From contig NZ_JAPZSY010000038.1 of NCBI RefSeq assembly GCF_027532025.1, positions 1 to 64,000 of the forward strand: a stretch of DNA of 64,000 bases. Direction: 5' to 3'. This document shows, in pieces, positions 32,749 to 42,558 of the stretch (position 1 is the first letter of the stretch; each line of letters opens with the position of its first letter). The notes under the pieces were generated by a model that saw only the letters and a list, made by a program, of their open reading frames with translations, was not told the DNA's origin and did not search any database. This stretch comes from Inhella sp. GTDB lineage: Bacteria; Pseudomonadota; Gammaproteobacteria; Burkholderiales; Burkholderiaceae_C. The position numbers and the translations under genes were made by a program.

Positions 32749-34022
32749 CCGGTCTCGGTGGATTCGATTTCCAGCGCCAGCAACTCCTCGACCCGTTGCC
32801 GCCGCCGGATGAGGCGCACCGCTCCTTCGTCCAGCAGGACTTCGGCAATCAGCGGCCGGGTGTTGTAGTTGCTGCTCATCGAACTGCCGTAGGCGCCGGT
32901 GTTCTCGATCACCAGCCAATCGCCCACGGCCGCGGCGGGCAGGGCGCGCAGCTCGATGTCGCCGCCAGCGCCTTGGGTGAAGACGTCGCCGCTTTCGCAC
33001 AAGGGACCGGCCACGGCGCTGGGGGCGCTGTCGGCCGGCGGTCGCCCGTCGCCTGACACCAGGCGCAGGCCGTGGTGGGCGCCGTACATGGCCGGACGCA
33101 TCAGCTCGTTGAAGCCGGCGTCCACCAACACGAAGGGCACCCGCCCTTGGCGCTTCACCGCCCGCACTTCGGCGATCAAGGCGCCGGCCTCGGCCACCAG
33201 GTAGCGACCAGGCTCGATTTCCAAAGGCAGCGCATGGCCCAGCAGCGTCTGGGCCTCGCGGCGCGCGCCGTCCCACAGGCCGAAGTAGTGGGCCGGGTCG
33301 ATGCGCGGCTCGCCCTCGCGGTAGGGGATGGAGAGGCCGCCACCGGCCGAGACGGCGGCCAAGTCCAGACCGGCGGCCTTCACTTGGCGCACCAAGTCGA
33401 CCATGGCCCCGCAAACCCGGCCCAGGTGACCGTAGTCGACGCCCGAGCCGATGTGCATGTGCAGGCCCACCAGGCGCAGTCCGCTGGACTGGATCACGCC
33501 CAGCGCCTCGGCCAAATCGGCGTGCCAGATGCCGTGCTTGCTGTGCTCGCCGCCGGTGTTGGTCTTTTTGCTGTGGCCGTGGCCGAAGCCGGGGTTCAGG
33601 CGCAGCCACACGGCGTGGCCGGGGGCGCGCTCGCCGAGTTGCCGCAGCATGTCGATGGAGCCGCAGTTCACCACCAGGCCCTCGGCCACCACGAAGTCCA
33701 GGCTTTCGCGGTCCAGCAGGTCGGCTGTGTACACGATGTCGGCTTGCGCGGCCTCGTGCAGGGTGGCGGCCCGCGCACTTCCGCCTTGGTAACCCGCCGC
33801 GAGCGCCCGCAGGGCTTCGCCGCGGCTCACGGCATCCACCTTGGCGCCGCCCTCGCGCAGCAGGCGCAGCAGGTGCACGTTGGGGTTGGCCTTTTGGGCG
33901 TAGCGCACGGTGTCGAAGGCCTGCAGGCTGGCCAGGCGCTCACGGATGGTGGGGGCGTCCATCACCCACAGCGGGGTGCCGAACTGGCGGGCGAGGGTGC
34001 GGGTTTGGGCGTCGGTCAGCAT
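32733..34022 (-). CDS. lysA: Diaminopimelate decarboxylase
   Basis: The 429-residue PLP enzyme makes L-lysine from meso-diaminopimelate, the last step of lysine synthesis. The PLP-lysine is in VRYAQKANPNVHLLRLLRE; HMHIGSG, GGGLSIPY, EIEPGRYLVAEAG and GPLCESGDVF are the standard motifs. The sequence resembles the E. coli LysA type, which is controlled by LysR, and the divergent neighbour is indeed LysR-like. Start is ATG 34022 (MLTDAQTRTLARQFGTPLWV); an upstream start lies in the control region. Confidence 0.95.
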   Translation of the reverse strand: MLTDAQTRTLARQFGTPLWVMDAPTIRERLASLQAFDTVRYAQKANPNVHLLRLLREGGAKVDAVSRGEALRALAAGYQGGSARAATLHEAAQADIVYTADLLDRESLDFVVAEGLVVNCGSIDMLRQLGERAPGHAVWLRLNPGFGHGHSKKTNTGGEHSKHGIWHADLAEALGVIQSSGLRLVGLHMHIGSGVDYGHLGRVCGAMVDLVRQVKAAGLDLAAVSAGGGLSIPYREGEPRIDPAHYFGLWDGARREAQTLLGHALPLEIEPGRYLVAEAGALIAEVRAVKRQGRVPFVLVDAGFNELMRPAMYGAHHGLRLVSGDGRPPADSAPSAVAGPLCESGDVFTQGAGGDIELRALPAAAVGDWLVIENTGAYGSSMSSNYNTRPLIAEVLLDEGAVRLIRRRQRVEELLALEIESTETGQPAK

Positions 34023-34102
34023 GGGCGCAGCATGCCGGGTGCCAATCATTCAGTCCAATCGACTCGCGTTCGATAAGCGTTCATTTTCGATATGCTTGCG
34101 CC
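34023..34102. promoter_or_regulatory. lysA / lysR divergent control region
   Basis: The 80-bp spacer contains ATCGA-N7-TCGAT (34058-34074), a perfect 5-bp inverted repeat of the kind recognised by LysR-type regulators. It lies roughly midway between the two start codons. In E. coli LysR with diaminopimelate activates lysA and represses itself; the same use here is inference. Confidence 0.5.
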
Positions 34103-34996
34103 ATGCCCATCAACCACCGCCAAGTCGAGGTGTTTCGTGCCGTCATGCAAGCCGGCAGCGTCACGGCCGCCGCCCAGGCCTTGCACAGCTCGCAGCCCAC
34201 GCTCAGCCGCGACATCGCGCTGATGGAGCAGCGGCTGGGCTATGCCTTGTTCGAGCGCACAGGCGCACGGCTCAAGCCCACGGCGGCGGCGTTGGCCCTG
34301 TTCGACACCGTGCTGCGCCACTACCAAGGCTTGGGCCAGGTGCAGTCCCAAGCGCGGGCCCTGGGTCGTGCCGAGGCGCAGCCTTTCCAGTGGCTGGCCT
34401 TGCCGGCGTTGGCACACGCGCTGGTGCCCCAGGCCCTGGCCGCCTGTCCGGCGGCGGCGCAGGCCGCGGTGTCCATCACCCCGGCCGAGAGTCCGGTGTT
34501 GGAGGCTTGGATGAGCGAGCAGCGCTTCGACCTGGCGCTGACGGAGCGTGCCGACGCCCCCAGCGGCTGCCGGGCCGAGGTGTTGGCCGATCTCGACGAG
34601 GTGGCGGTGTTGCCGGCGGCCCACCCCTTGGCCACCCGATCCCGCTTGGACTTGGCGGACTTCGCCGATCAGGCCTTCGTCAGCTTGGCCGACGACGACC
34701 CGTACCGGGCCCAGATCGACGCCTTGTTCGCCGACGCCGGCGTGGCACGCCAGATGCGCTTGCAAACGCACAGTGCGGTGGCCGTGTGTGCCTTGGTGGC
34801 GCAGGGGCTGGGCGTGGCGATCGTGAACCCGCTGACGGCCGCGGCTTGCGCCAGCCATCGCCTGTTGGTGCGGCCGTTGGCTGTCCGCATCCCCTTCCAA
34901 GTGACCCTGCTCACGCCCCTGCACCGGCCGGCGCACCGCTTGGCCGCGCCCTTGACGGACGCGCTGCGGGCTCAGTGGCGCTCGATGACGGCGTAG
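34103..34996 (+). CDS. lysR: LysR, regulator of diaminopimelate decarboxylase
   Basis: The 297-residue protein has the LysR-family helix-turn-helix ([20 protein letters not shown], then [20 protein letters not shown]) and a periplasmic-binding-protein-like effector domain. Parts of the effector domain ([42 protein letters not shown], VVRxl-type ending) closely resemble E. coli LysR, and the position divergent from lysA supports the exact identity. It should respond to diaminopimelate/lysine. Its 3' end overlaps the folE2 3' end by 25 bases. Confidence 0.88.
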   Translation: MPINHRQVEVFRAVMQAGSVTAAAQALHSSQPTLSRDIALMEQRLGYALFERTGARLKPTAAALALFDTVLRHYQGLGQVQSQARALGRAEAQPFQWLALPALAHALVPQALAACPAAAQAAVSITPAESPVLEAWMSEQRFDLALTERADAPSGCRAEVLADLDEVAVLPAAHPLATRSRLDLADFADQAFVSLADDDPYRAQIDALFADAGVARQMRLQTHSAVAVCALVAQGLGVAIVNPLTAAACASHRLLVRPLAVRIPFQVTLLTPLHRPAHRLAAPLTDALRAQWRSMTA

Positions 34997-35781
34997 GCCG
35001 AGTGCGAGTGGATGGACTCGAAGTTCTCGACGTCCACCCGGTAGCGCCCGACCCGGGCGTCGGCGTTCAAGCGCAGTGCCACGTCGCGTACCAGGTCTTC
35101 GACGAACTTCGGGTTTTCGTAGGCCCGTTCGGTCACCCACTTTTCGTCGGCGCGTTTGAGCAGCGGCCAGATCTCGCTGGACGCGCTGTCTTCGGCAAAG
35201 CGCATTTGCGCTGAGAAGGGCAGGGGCTGGTCGGCCAGCCATTCCACGCGCACGGTGACGATGCTGCGTTGGTTGTGGGCGCCGTAGTCGCTGATTTCCT
35301 TGGAGCACGGGCACAAGCTCTTCACGGGCACGGCCACCTCTTGCCACACGGTGGTTTGGCCGCCGCGCGTTTCGACGATCCAGCGCGCTTGCAAATCCAG
35401 CCTGCTTTCGATGCCCGACACCGGCGCGCGCTTGCGCTCGAACAGGGTGAAGCTCACTTCGGTCACGCCCTCACGGGCGTGCAGCTTGTCGAGCATCGTC
35501 AGGTGGCGCTCGCGCAGCGTGGCCGCGTTGAGCGGCACGTCTGCGCCTTCTTCCAGCCAGGCCACGAAGCGCGACATGTGCGTGCCCTTCTTGTCGGCGG
35601 GCAGCGCCACGTCCAAGGTCCACTCGCCCACGCTGGGCTGCACGCCGCGCTCGGTTTGCACCAACAGCGGGAACTTGACGCGCCGCACGCCCACGCGCTG
35701 GATGGCCAGGTGGCGTTCGTCGCGCTCGCTTTGGGTGTCGGGGATCGGCAGGTGCGCCGAGTGGGTCGAACTGGGGCTCAT
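34972..35781 (-). CDS. folE2: GTP cyclohydrolase I type 2 (FolE2)
   Basis: The 269-residue enzyme converts GTP to 7,8-dihydroneopterin triphosphate, the first step of folate synthesis. It belongs to the FolE2/COG1469 family: [27 protein letters not shown], the catalytic cysteine in [18 protein letters not shown], and FMxxxx-like [14 protein letters not shown] followed by [16 protein letters not shown]. FolE2 can use several metals and often replaces zinc-dependent FolE. It follows dxs on the same strand after 78 bases that hold a terminator-like hairpin. It converges on lysR. Confidence 0.95.
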   Translation of the reverse strand: MSPSSTHSAHLPIPDTQSERDERHLAIQRVGVRRVKFPLLVQTERGVQPSVGEWTLDVALPADKKGTHMSRFVAWLEEGADVPLNAATLRERHLTMLDKLHAREGVTEVSFTLFERKRAPVSGIESRLDLQARWIVETRGGQTTVWQEVAVPVKSLCPCSKEISDYGAHNQRSIVTVRVEWLADQPLPFSAQMRFAEDSASSEIWPLLKRADEKWVTERAYENPKFVEDLVRDVALRLNADARVGRYRVDVENFESIHSHSAYAVIERH

Positions 35782-35790
35782 GAGGGGCTC

Positions 35791-35828
35791 AAAAAGACGC
35801 AGGCCGTCAGCATCCCATGCCGACGGCC
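35791..35828 (-). terminator. Terminator-like hairpin between dxs and folE2
   Basis: On the minus strand GGCCGTC-G-GCAT, loop GGG, ATGC-T-GACGGCC forms a long stem with one mismatch (35828-35802), followed eight bases later by five T residues (35795-35791). It lies 32 bases after the dxs stop and ends just before folE2, so it probably ends or attenuates transcription from the xseB-ispA-dxs unit. Confidence 0.65.
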
Positions 35829-35859
35829 CGTCAACGGACGACGAATTAGAACGCCAGCT

Positions 35860-37737
35860 TCAAACCACCGCACGCAGCGCGGGCTCGCCCAGGCGCTGGC
35901 GGATGCTGCGCTCGATGCCGGCCGCATCCAGGCCTTGCAGGGCCATCAGCTTGGCGGGGTCGCCGTGCTCGATGAAGGTGTCCGACAGGCCGAGTTGCAG
36001 CACCGGCACGTTCAGCCCCGCGGCCTGCAGGTGCTCCAGCACCGCGCTGCCGGCGCCGCCCATCACGCAGCCGTCTTCCACGGTCACCAGCAGGCCGTGA
36101 CTGCGCGCCAAGCGCTCCACCAGGGCGGTGTCCAGCGGTTTGACGAAGCGCATGTTGGCCACGCTGGCGTTCAGGGCTTCGGCCGCCTTCAAGGCCGGGT
36201 TGAGCAGGGTGCCAAAGGCCAGGATGGCGACGCCCTGGCCTTCGCGACGCATTTCGCCCTGGCCCCAGGGCAGCACGTCCAGGTCGCGGCCGGCGTCCAC
36301 GCCGGTGCCCGCGCCACGCGGGTAGCGCACGGTGACGGGGCCCCGGTGCTGGTAGGCGGTGCTCAGCAGCAGTCGGCACTCGCGTTCGTCGGCAGGCGTC
36401 AGCACCGCCATGTTGGGGATACAGCGCGTGAAGGCGATGTCGTAGTTGCCGGCGTGGGTGGCGCCGTCGGCGCCGACGAGGCCAGCCCGGTCCAGCGCGA
36501 AGGTCACGTCCAGGTTCTGCAGGGCCACGTCGTGGATGAGTTGGTCGTAGGCGCGCTGCAAAAAGGTGCTGTAGATGGCGACCACGGGCTTCAGGCCTTC
36601 GCAGGCCAGGCCAGCGGCGAAGGTGACGGCATGCTGCTCCGCGATGCCGACGTCGTAATAGCGCTGCGGGAAGCGCTTGTGAAACTCCACCATGCCCGAG
36701 CCCTCGCGCATGGCGGGGGTGATGCCCACCAGGTGCGTGTCGGCTTCGGCTTGGTCGCACAGCCAGTCGCCGAACACCTGGGTGAAGCTCTTCTTCGGCG
36801 GTTGGCTGGGCGGCACGATGCCTTGCGCCGGGTCGAAGGGCGTGGGGCTGTGGTACTTGACGGGGTCGGCCTCGGCCAGCTTGTAGCCCTGACCCTTCTT
36901 GGTGACGATGTGCAAGAACTGCGGGCCCGGCCTGTCGCGCAGGTTTTCCAGCGTGGGGATCAGGGCGTCGAGGTCGTGGCCGTCAATGGGGCCGACGTAG
37001 TTGAAGCCGAACTCCTCGAAGATGGTGCCGGGCACGAACATGCCCTTGGTGTGCTCTTCGAAGCGACGGGCGAACTCGTACAAGGGCGTGTTCTTCAGCA
37101 ACTCCTTGGCGCCCTCGCGGGCCTGGCTGTAGAACTTGCCGCTCATCAGGCGCGTGAAGTACTTGTTCAGCGCGCCCACGGGCGGGCTGATGGACATGTC
37201 GTTGTCGTTCAGGATGACGAGCATGTCGCCGAGCAGGCCGCCATGCGGCACGCCGGCGTTGTTCAAGGCCTCGAAGGCCATGCCGGCCGTCATGGCGCCG
37301 TCGCCAATCACCGCCACCGCCCGGCGTCGTTCGCCCTTGAGCTTGGCGGCCATCGCGAAGCCATGCGCGGCCGAAATGCTGGTGCTGCTGTGCGCAGTGC
37401 CGAAGGTGTCGTACTCGCTTTCGTCGCGGCGCGGGAAGCCGCTGATGCCGCCCAGTTGGCGCAGCGAGCCCATGCGGTCGCGCCGGCCGGTCAGGATCTT
37501 GTGCGGGTAGGTCTGGTGGCCCACGTCCCAGACGATGCGGTCGCGCGGCGTGTCGAACACGGCGTGCAGCGCAACCGTCAATTCCACCGTGCCCAGGTTG
37601 CTGGACAGGTGCCCCCCCGTCTTGCTGACGCTGTCCAGCAGGTACTGGCGCAGTTCATCGGCCAGTTGGTGCAACTGGGGGCGGCTGAGCCGGCGCAGGT
37701 CGGCCGGGCTGTCGATGGTGGGTAGCAGGGCGCTCAT
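35860..37737 (-). CDS. dxs: 1-deoxy-D-xylulose-5-phosphate synthase
   Basis: The 625-residue thiamine-diphosphate enzyme condenses pyruvate and glyceraldehyde 3-phosphate, the entry to the MEP isoprenoid pathway. Signatures are [54 protein letters not shown] with the ThDP-binding GDG...NN, and the transketolase-type [20 protein letters not shown]. Start is ATG 37737, two bases after the ispA stop. It completes the xseB-ispA-dxs cluster common in Proteobacteria; ispD and ispF of the same pathway lie at 47036-48210. Confidence 0.97.
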   Translation of the reverse strand: MSALLPTIDSPADLRRLSRPQLHQLADELRQYLLDSVSKTGGHLSSNLGTVELTVALHAVFDTPRDRIVWDVGHQTYPHKILTGRRDRMGSLRQLGGISGFPRRDESEYDTFGTAHSSTSISAAHGFAMAAKLKGERRRAVAVIGDGAMTAGMAFEALNNAGVPHGGLLGDMLVILNDNDMSISPPVGALNKYFTRLMSGKFYSQAREGAKELLKNTPLYEFARRFEEHTKGMFVPGTIFEEFGFNYVGPIDGHDLDALIPTLENLRDRPGPQFLHIVTKKGQGYKLAEADPVKYHSPTPFDPAQGIVPPSQPPKKSFTQVFGDWLCDQAEADTHLVGITPAMREGSGMVEFHKRFPQRYYDVGIAEQHAVTFAAGLACEGLKPVVAIYSTFLQRAYDQLIHDVALQNLDVTFALDRAGLVGADGATHAGNYDIAFTRCIPNMAVLTPADERECRLLLSTAYQHRGPVTVRYPRGAGTGVDAGRDLDVLPWGQGEMRREGQGVAILAFGTLLNPALKAAEALNASVANMRFVKPLDTALVERLARSHGLLVTVEDGCVMGGAGSAVLEHLQAAGLNVPVLQLGLSDTFIEHGDPAKLMALQGLDAAGIERSIRQRLGEPALRAVV

Positions 37738-37739
37738 GG

Positions 37740-38648
37740 TCAGTTGTCTCGGGCGACGACCTTGAAGGCGAGGTCGCGCAGTCGATGGGCTTGCAAGCGA
37801 GGGACCTCGTCCAAAGCAGCCAGGGCCTCGTCGCGCAGGCGATGGGCGTAGCGGCGTGAGGCGTCCAAGCCCATCACGCTGACGTAGGTGGGCTTGTTGG
37901 CTTCCTGGTCCTTGCCAGCGGTTTTGCCCAGGGTGGCGGTGTCTTGCGTCACGTCCAGGATGTCGTCCACCACCTGGAAGGCCAACCCCAGGGCGTCGCC
38001 ATAGCGAGCCAGGGCTTGCCATTCGGCGGCCGTGGTCTGACCGCAGGCCGCGCCCATAAGCACGCTGCCCTGAAGCAGCATGCCGGTCTTGCGGTGGTGC
38101 ATGTCTCTCAGCGTGGTTTCATCCAGGGCTTGGCCCACGGCCGCCAAGTCCACGGCCTGCCCTCCCGCCATGCCGGCCCAACCGCTGGCGCGGGCCAACA
38201 AGCGGCACAAGCGGGCCTGCAGCGCCGGATCCACGCCCGCTTCGGGCGTCAGCACCTCGAAGGCCAGGGCCTGCATGGCGTCGCCAGCCAGCATGGCCTG
38301 CGCTTCGCCGAAGGCCACGTGCACCGTGGGCTTGCCACGGCGCAGCACGTCGTTGTCCATGCAGGGCAGGTCGTCGTGAACCAGCGAGTAGGCATGGATC
38401 AACTCTGCCGCCACGGCGGCCCGGTCGGCCGCCGCCTTGTGGCCGTCCACGGCCTCGCAGGCGGCCCACACCAGCAAGGGACGCAGGCGCTTGCCGCCGT
38501 CCAGCACGGCGTAGCGCATGGCCAGCCCCAAGCCGGCGGGAGCGTCGGCGGGCACCCAGGCGTCCAGCAGGCTTTCGCAGCGCTGCAGGCGTTCGTCGGC
38601 CCAGGCTTCGTAGGCGGTGCACCCAGCGCGCGTGGCCGTCTCCATCAT
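37740..38648 (-). CDS. ispA: Farnesyl diphosphate synthase (polyprenyl synthetase family)
   Basis: The 302-residue prenyltransferase makes geranyl and farnesyl diphosphate from IPP and DMAPP. The first aspartate-rich motif is in [20 protein letters not shown] and the second in [35 protein letters not shown] is also diagnostic. The start is one of several adjacent codons (GTG 38651, ATG 38648, ATG 38645). GGAGGGGGAG directly upstream favours the ATGs, and 38648 is chosen. It overlaps the xseB stop by one base. Confidence 0.95.
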   Translation of the reverse strand: MMETATRAGCTAYEAWADERLQRCESLLDAWVPADAPAGLGLAMRYAVLDGGKRLRPLLVWAACEAVDGHKAAADRAAVAAELIHAYSLVHDDLPCMDNDVLRRGKPTVHVAFGEAQAMLAGDAMQALAFEVLTPEAGVDPALQARLCRLLARASGWAGMAGGQAVDLAAVGQALDETTLRDMHHRKTGMLLQGSVLMGAACGQTTAAEWQALARYGDALGLAFQVVDDILDVTQDTATLGKTAGKDQEANKPTYVSVMGLDASRRYAHRLRDEALAALDEVPRLQAHRLRDLAFKVVARDN

Positions 38649-38878
38649 CACTCCCCCTCCCAGGGCTTCAGGGCGCCGTCGTCCAGCACCTTCACTTGTT
38701 GTTCGACCGATTGCAGTTGCGCCCGGCAGTAAGCCAGCAACTCGGCGCCCCGTTGGTAACCGGCCAGTAACTGGTCCAGGGGTACGGCGCCGCCTTCAAG
38801 GGTTTGTACCAACTGCTCCAACTCCCCCAGGGCGCTTTCGTAGCTGACCGGCGCAGTGGATTTGGCGGAACGAGCCAT
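38648..38878 (-). CDS. xseB: Exodeoxyribonuclease VII small subunit
   Basis: The 76-residue helical protein matches Xse[21 protein letters not shown] followed by [20 protein letters not shown]. It forms long arms around the catalytic XseA subunit in exonuclease VII, which degrades single-stranded DNA. Start is ATG 38878; a GTG three codons upstream is also open. It leads the xseB-ispA-dxs cluster. xseA is not in the window. Confidence 0.92.
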   Translation of the reverse strand: MARSAKSTAPVSYESALGELEQLVQTLEGGAVPLDQLLAGYQRGAELLAYCRAQLQSVEQQVKVLDDGALKPWEGE

Positions 38879-39123
38879 TGATTTCACTCATCACGAAGGG
38901 GTGGAGATTCTAGGAGTCTTGGGCCATGGGGAGGCTTGAGGCAAGGGCTTCCCCGATGCCGCCCCGTCGCAAAACCCCTGCTGCGTCGCGTGGTGTGAAC
39001 GAAACTGCAGGCGAAAGGAGGCGCAGTGGCTAAACTCACGCCCCCCTTGCTCGGCCTCGCCGCCGGGCCTTTTGCGTGCCGCCCGGTGGGTGGGCACGGG
39101 TGCTTTGGAGGAACTCTTGGATC
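38879..39123. other. 245-bp divergent intergenic region (xseB / Rieske gene)
   Basis: This is one of the longest gene-free stretches. It contains a copy of the CTAGGAGTC motif (38910-38918) close to xseB, and on the plus strand a possible -10 TAAACT near 39030. GGAGGAACTCTTGGATC precedes the Rieske ATG. No clear RNA gene or riboswitch fold was recognised. Confidence 0.4.
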
Positions 39124-40245
39124 ATGTCGGATCTGAGTCTGGCCGTCGGGGCGCTTGAGAGCAGCAGCCGCACGACGCAGCTCCCCGTTTCTGCTTATTT
39201 CGATCAGGCGCTGTTCGAGCGCGAGCAGGAGCGCATCATCCGACCTGGCCCCCGCTACGTGGGGCACCAACTGGCGGTGCCCGCACGCGGCGACTACTTC
39301 GCTTTGGCCCAAGAGGGCAACGGCCGGGCCTTGGTGCACGGCGCCGAGGGCATCCAGCTCCTGTCCAACGTTTGCCGGCATCGCCAAGCCGTCATGCTCA
39401 AGGGGCGCGGGCACGCCGGTGCCAACATCGTCTGCCCCCTGCACCGCTGGACCTACGGCCTGCAAGGCGACTTGATTGGTGCGCCCCACTTCGACCACGA
39501 CCCCTGCCTGCACCTGAACCGCTGGAACTTGCGCGAGTGGAACGGCCTGCTGTTCGAGGACACCGGCCGGGACGTTGCCGCTGATCTGCGCGATCTGGGC
39601 GTGGCCCGAGACCTGCAATTCGACGGCTACGTGCTCGACAAGGTGGAACTGCACGAGTGCCACTACAACTGGAAGACCTTCATCGAGGTCTACCTGGAGG
39701 ACTACCACGTCGGCCCGTTTCACCCGGGATTGGGGAACTTCGTCACCTGCCACGACTTGGCTTGGCAGTGGGGGGCCGAGTACTCGGTGCAAACGGTGGG
39801 CGTCAATGCAGCCCTGGCCCAAGGCGGCAAGGCGGGCTCCAAGGTGTACCAGCGCTGGCACGACGCCGTACGTGCCTACCGGGGCGGTGAGGCGCCGAAG
39901 CATGGGGCCATTTGGTTGACCTACTACCCGACCTTGATGGTGGAGTGGTACCCGCACGTGCTGGTGGTCAGCAACCTGCACCCCATCGGGCCGAGCAAGA
40001 CGCTCAATGTCGTCGAGTTCTACTACCCCGAGGAGATCGCGGCCTTCGAGCGCGAGTTCGTCGAGGCCCAGCAGGCTGCCTACATGGAAACCTGCGTGGA
40101 GGACGACGAGATCGGCGAGCGCATGGACGCCGGGCGCCGCGCGCTGATGCAGCGCGGCGACAACGAAGTCGGCCCCTACCAGAGCCCCATGGAAGACGGC
40201 ATGAAGCACTTTCACCAGTGGTACCGCGCCAAGATGGCGCTTTGA
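39124..40245 (+). CDS. Rieske non-haem iron oxygenase, large subunit
   Basis: The 373-residue protein is an aromatic-ring-hydroxylating-type oxygenase. The Rieske [2Fe-2S] ligands are in NVCRHRQAVM (CxH, about residue 82) and NIVCPLHRWTYGLQGDL (CxxH, about 103). The mononuclear iron site is in CHYNWKTFIEVYLEDYHVGP and the following FHPGLG, giving the two His ligands. The C-terminal part is the catalytic helix-grip domain. No ferredoxin, reductase or small subunit is nearby, so it depends on electron donors elsewhere. Substrate unknown. It stands alone, ended by a strong terminator. Confidence 0.9.
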   Translation: MSDLSLAVGALESSSRTTQLPVSAYFDQALFEREQERIIRPGPRYVGHQLAVPARGDYFALAQEGNGRALVHGAEGIQLLSNVCRHRQAVMLKGRGHAGANIVCPLHRWTYGLQGDLIGAPHFDHDPCLHLNRWNLREWNGLLFEDTGRDVAADLRDLGVARDLQFDGYVLDKVELHECHYNWKTFIEVYLEDYHVGPFHPGLGNFVTCHDLAWQWGAEYSVQTVGVNAALAQGGKAGSKVYQRWHDAVRAYRGGEAPKHGAIWLTYYPTLMVEWYPHVLVVSNLHPIGPSKTLNVVEFYYPEEIAAFEREFVEAQQAAYMETCVEDDEIGERMDAGRRALMQRGDNEVGPYQSPMEDGMKHFHQWYRAKMAL

Positions 40246-40251
40246 AGCCCC

Positions 40252-40277
40252 AACGCCCGGCCCGTCCGGGCGTTTTT
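40252..40277 (+). terminator. Intrinsic terminator after the Rieske gene
   Basis: AACGCCCGG (40252-40260) pairs with CCGGGCGTT (40266-40274) around CCCGT, followed by TTTC. It begins six bases past the stop codon and ends 12 bases before the EamA gene start. Confidence 0.92.
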
Positions 40278-40288
40278 CTTTCGCTCCG

Positions 40289-41191
40289 ATGCCTGCCCCT
40301 TTGCTGATGTTGGCCGCGACCTTCTTGTTCGCGGTCATGGCGCTTTGCGTGAAGCTGGCCAGTGCCCGCTACTCGGCCACCGAGATCGTGATGTACCGCG
40401 GCCTCGTGGGCGTGGCCGTCATCTTGGCGCTGGCCCGCTGGCGCCGGGTGCCGCTGCGCACGCCCGTGCCCCTCATGCACCTGTGGCGCGGTCTGCTGGG
40501 GGTGTGTGCCCTCAGCCTGTGGTTTGTCGCCATCGCGAGCCTGCCCCTGGCCACCGCCATGACGCTGAACTACATGAGTGCCCTGTGGATGGCTCTTTTT
40601 TTGCTGGGTGGGGCTTTGTGGCTGGGCGGCAAGAGCGTGGACCCGCGCCTGTTGGGGGCGGTTTTGGTCGGTTTCGTCGGGGTGGCCTTGGTGCTGCAAC
40701 CGTCGTTTCAGCAGAACCAATGGCCGGGCGCCTTGGCGGGCCTGGGGTCCGGGCTGCTGGCGGCCATGGCCTACATGCAGGTCACCGCCCTCGGACGGGC
40801 CGGAGAGCCCGAGGTGCGCGTGGTCTTCTACTTCAGCTTGGCCAGCGTGGCCGCGGGCGCCGTGCTCAGCCAAGCGACGGGTACGGCTTGGCGATTCAGC
40901 AACCACAGCCTGCCGGGGGCCCTGGCCCTGCTCGGAGTCGGGGTGAGCGCGACCCTGGGGCAGGTGGCGCTCACCGCCGCCTACGGCCGCGGCAAGATGC
41001 TGGTGAATGCCAGCTTGAACTACATGGGCATTGCCTTCGGCGCTTTCCTGGGGTGGCTGGTCTTCGACGAACGCCCCGGTTGGTGGGCTGCCCTGGGCAT
41101 TGGCCTGATCGTGGCCGCCGGCTTGGTGGCCACCCTGCTGCGCTCGCGCAGCGCCGCACCCCGAGATCTGCAAGGAGAAACCCACGAATGA
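40289..41191 (+). CDS. EamA-family drug/metabolite transporter
   Basis: The 300-residue protein has ten predicted membrane segments in two EamA repeats: MLAATFLFAVMALCVKLASA at the start of repeat one, and later LLGVGVSATLGQVALTAAYG and SLNYMGIAFGAFLGWLVFDE, the family's repeat-two ending. It probably exports a small metabolite. Its stop overlaps the sulfurtransferase start (ATGA), and AAGGAG precedes that start, so the two are co-expressed; a sulfur-compound exporter is conceivable. Confidence 0.9.
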   Translation: MPAPLLMLAATFLFAVMALCVKLASARYSATEIVMYRGLVGVAVILALARWRRVPLRTPVPLMHLWRGLLGVCALSLWFVAIASLPLATAMTLNYMSALWMALFLLGGALWLGGKSVDPRLLGAVLVGFVGVALVLQPSFQQNQWPGALAGLGSGLLAAMAYMQVTALGRAGEPEVRVVFYFSLASVAAGAVLSQATGTAWRFSNHSLPGALALLGVGVSATLGQVALTAAYGRGKMLVNASLNYMGIAFGAFLGWLVFDERPGWWAALGIGLIVAAGLVATLLRSRSAAPRDLQGETHE

Positions 41192-42045
41192 ATGCGCCCC
41201 TGCCCCCCCTCGTCGATGCCGGCACGCTGCGCCAGCGGCTGGCCAGCACAGCCCCGCCCTTGGTGCTGGACTTGCGATTCGACCTGAGCGACCCCGAGGC
41301 CGGCCGGTGCGCCCACGCCCAGGGTCACGTGCCCGGTGCGGTGTACGTGCACCTGGACGAGTGCTGTGGCCCCGTGCGGGATGCCCAGGGGCGTTTTCAT
41401 GGGCGACACCCCTTGCCCACGCGCGAGGCCTTTGCCGCCCGCATGGCCGCTTGGGGTTGGGAGCCGGGACGCGGCGTGGTGGCCTACGACGCCAGTGGGG
41501 GCATGTTCGCCTCGCGCCTGTGGTGGATGTTGCACTGGCTGGGCGACCCGGCCGTGCAGGTGCTCGACGGCGGCTGGGCCGCTTGGCAGGCCGAGGGCGG
41601 CGCGGTGGAGCTGGCGCCGGCGGTGCCTGACCCGAGGCCGGCGCCGGCCCAACTGCCAGAGCCCCGGGTCCGTACCCTCGATGCCGAGGCCCTGGCCTCG
41701 CGGCTGGGTCGGGTGAGACTGATCGACGCCCGGGCGCCTGAGCGTTTTCGCGGTGAGGTCGAACCCTTGGACACCCGCGCCGGCCACATCCCCGGGGCGC
41801 GGAACCGACCGTTTGCGCTCAACCTCGACAGCAGCGGCCGCTTCAAGAGCGCGGCCGCCCTGCGGGCCGATTGGTCGGCCCTGGTGGCCGGCGCTGAGGC
41901 GCCGGTGCACCAGTGCGGCTCCGGGGTCAGTGCTTGCCACAACCTGTTGGCCTTGGCCATCGCCGGTTTGCCCTTGGGGCCGCTGTACCCAGGCTCGTGG
42001 AGCGAGTGGTCGTCCGATCCAACTCGCCCTGTTGCGTTGGGTTGA
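41188..42045 (+). CDS. Rhodanese-type sulfurtransferase (3-mercaptopyruvate/thiosulfate)
   Basis: The 285-residue protein has two tandem rhodanese domains. The N-terminal one is inactive, with LVLDLRFDLSDPEAG and HVPGAVYVHLDE. The C-terminal one carries the catalytic cysteine in VHQCGSGVSACHNLLAL. The six-residue active loop CGSGVS is closest to the mercaptopyruvate sulfurtransferase form (CGSGVT). It transfers sulfur from thiosulfate or 3-mercaptopyruvate to acceptors such as cyanide or thioredoxin. It is coupled with the EamA gene by overlap. Confidence 0.92.
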   Translation: MNAPLPPLVDAGTLRQRLASTAPPLVLDLRFDLSDPEAGRCAHAQGHVPGAVYVHLDECCGPVRDAQGRFHGRHPLPTREAFAARMAAWGWEPGRGVVAYDASGGMFASRLWWMLHWLGDPAVQVLDGGWAAWQAEGGAVELAPAVPDPRPAPAQLPEPRVRTLDAEALASRLGRVRLIDARAPERFRGEVEPLDTRAGHIPGARNRPFALNLDSSGRFKSAAALRADWSALVAGAEAPVHQCGSGVSACHNLLALAIAGLPLGPLYPGSWSEWSSDPTRPVALG

Positions 42046-42120
42046 CCCGGCTCAAGGCGGCGAGGTGCCGCGCCGGGCAGCATGTTGGTGTTCTTCCCCC
42101 TTTCACTTCGGGAGCTTCGC

Positions 42121-42555
42121 ATGTTCCAACGCATCCTCGTCCCCACCGACGGCTCGGAGCTCAGCGCCAAGGCGGTGCACACGGCGGTCCAACTGGCGCA
42201 AAAGCTGGGGGGCCGCGTGGAGGCCCTGTCGATCACCGACCCTTACCCCTACAGCCCCTTGGCCGAGGCGGCGCCCATCGAGCCCCAAAGTTACTTGGAT
42301 GCGATGCAGCGCCTGGCGACGCAGCGCCTGCAGGCCGTGGCCAGCGTGGCCAGCGCGGCCGGCGTGCCCTGCGAAACAACCAGCCTTGAGGCACCTCAAC
42401 CCTGGCGGGGCATCGTGGACCATGCCTCGGCCAGCGGGGCCGACCTGATCGTGATGGCCAGCCACGGCCGCAAGGGCGTGAGTGCTTTGCTCTTGGGCAG
42501 CGAAACCCAGAAGGTGCTCACGCACAGCGCCGTGCCGGTGCTCGTGGTGCGCTGA
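42121..42555 (+). CDS. Universal stress protein (UspA family)
   Basis: The 144-residue protein has the Usp fold: MFQRILVPTDGSELSAKAVH at the N-terminus, and near the end VMASHGRKGVSALLLGSETQ followed by KVLTHSAVPVLVV. The ATP-binding consensus G-2x-G-9x-G-S/T is visible as SHGRKGVSALLLGSE, so nucleotide binding is likely. It is cytosolic and typically induced by stress or growth arrest. It converges with the ZIP transporter gene three bases away. Confidence 0.92.
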   Translation: MFQRILVPTDGSELSAKAVHTAVQLAQKLGGRVEALSITDPYPYSPLAEAAPIEPQSYLDAMQRLATQRLQAVASVASAAGVPCETTSLEAPQPWRGIVDHASASGADLIVMASHGRKGVSALLLGSETQKVLTHSAVPVLVVR

Positions 42556-42558
42556 GGC

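Noticed and set aside
35782..35859. Riboswitch before folE2
   Set aside because: The structure is a simple terminator-like hairpin directly after dxs; no known folate or other riboswitch core was recognised.
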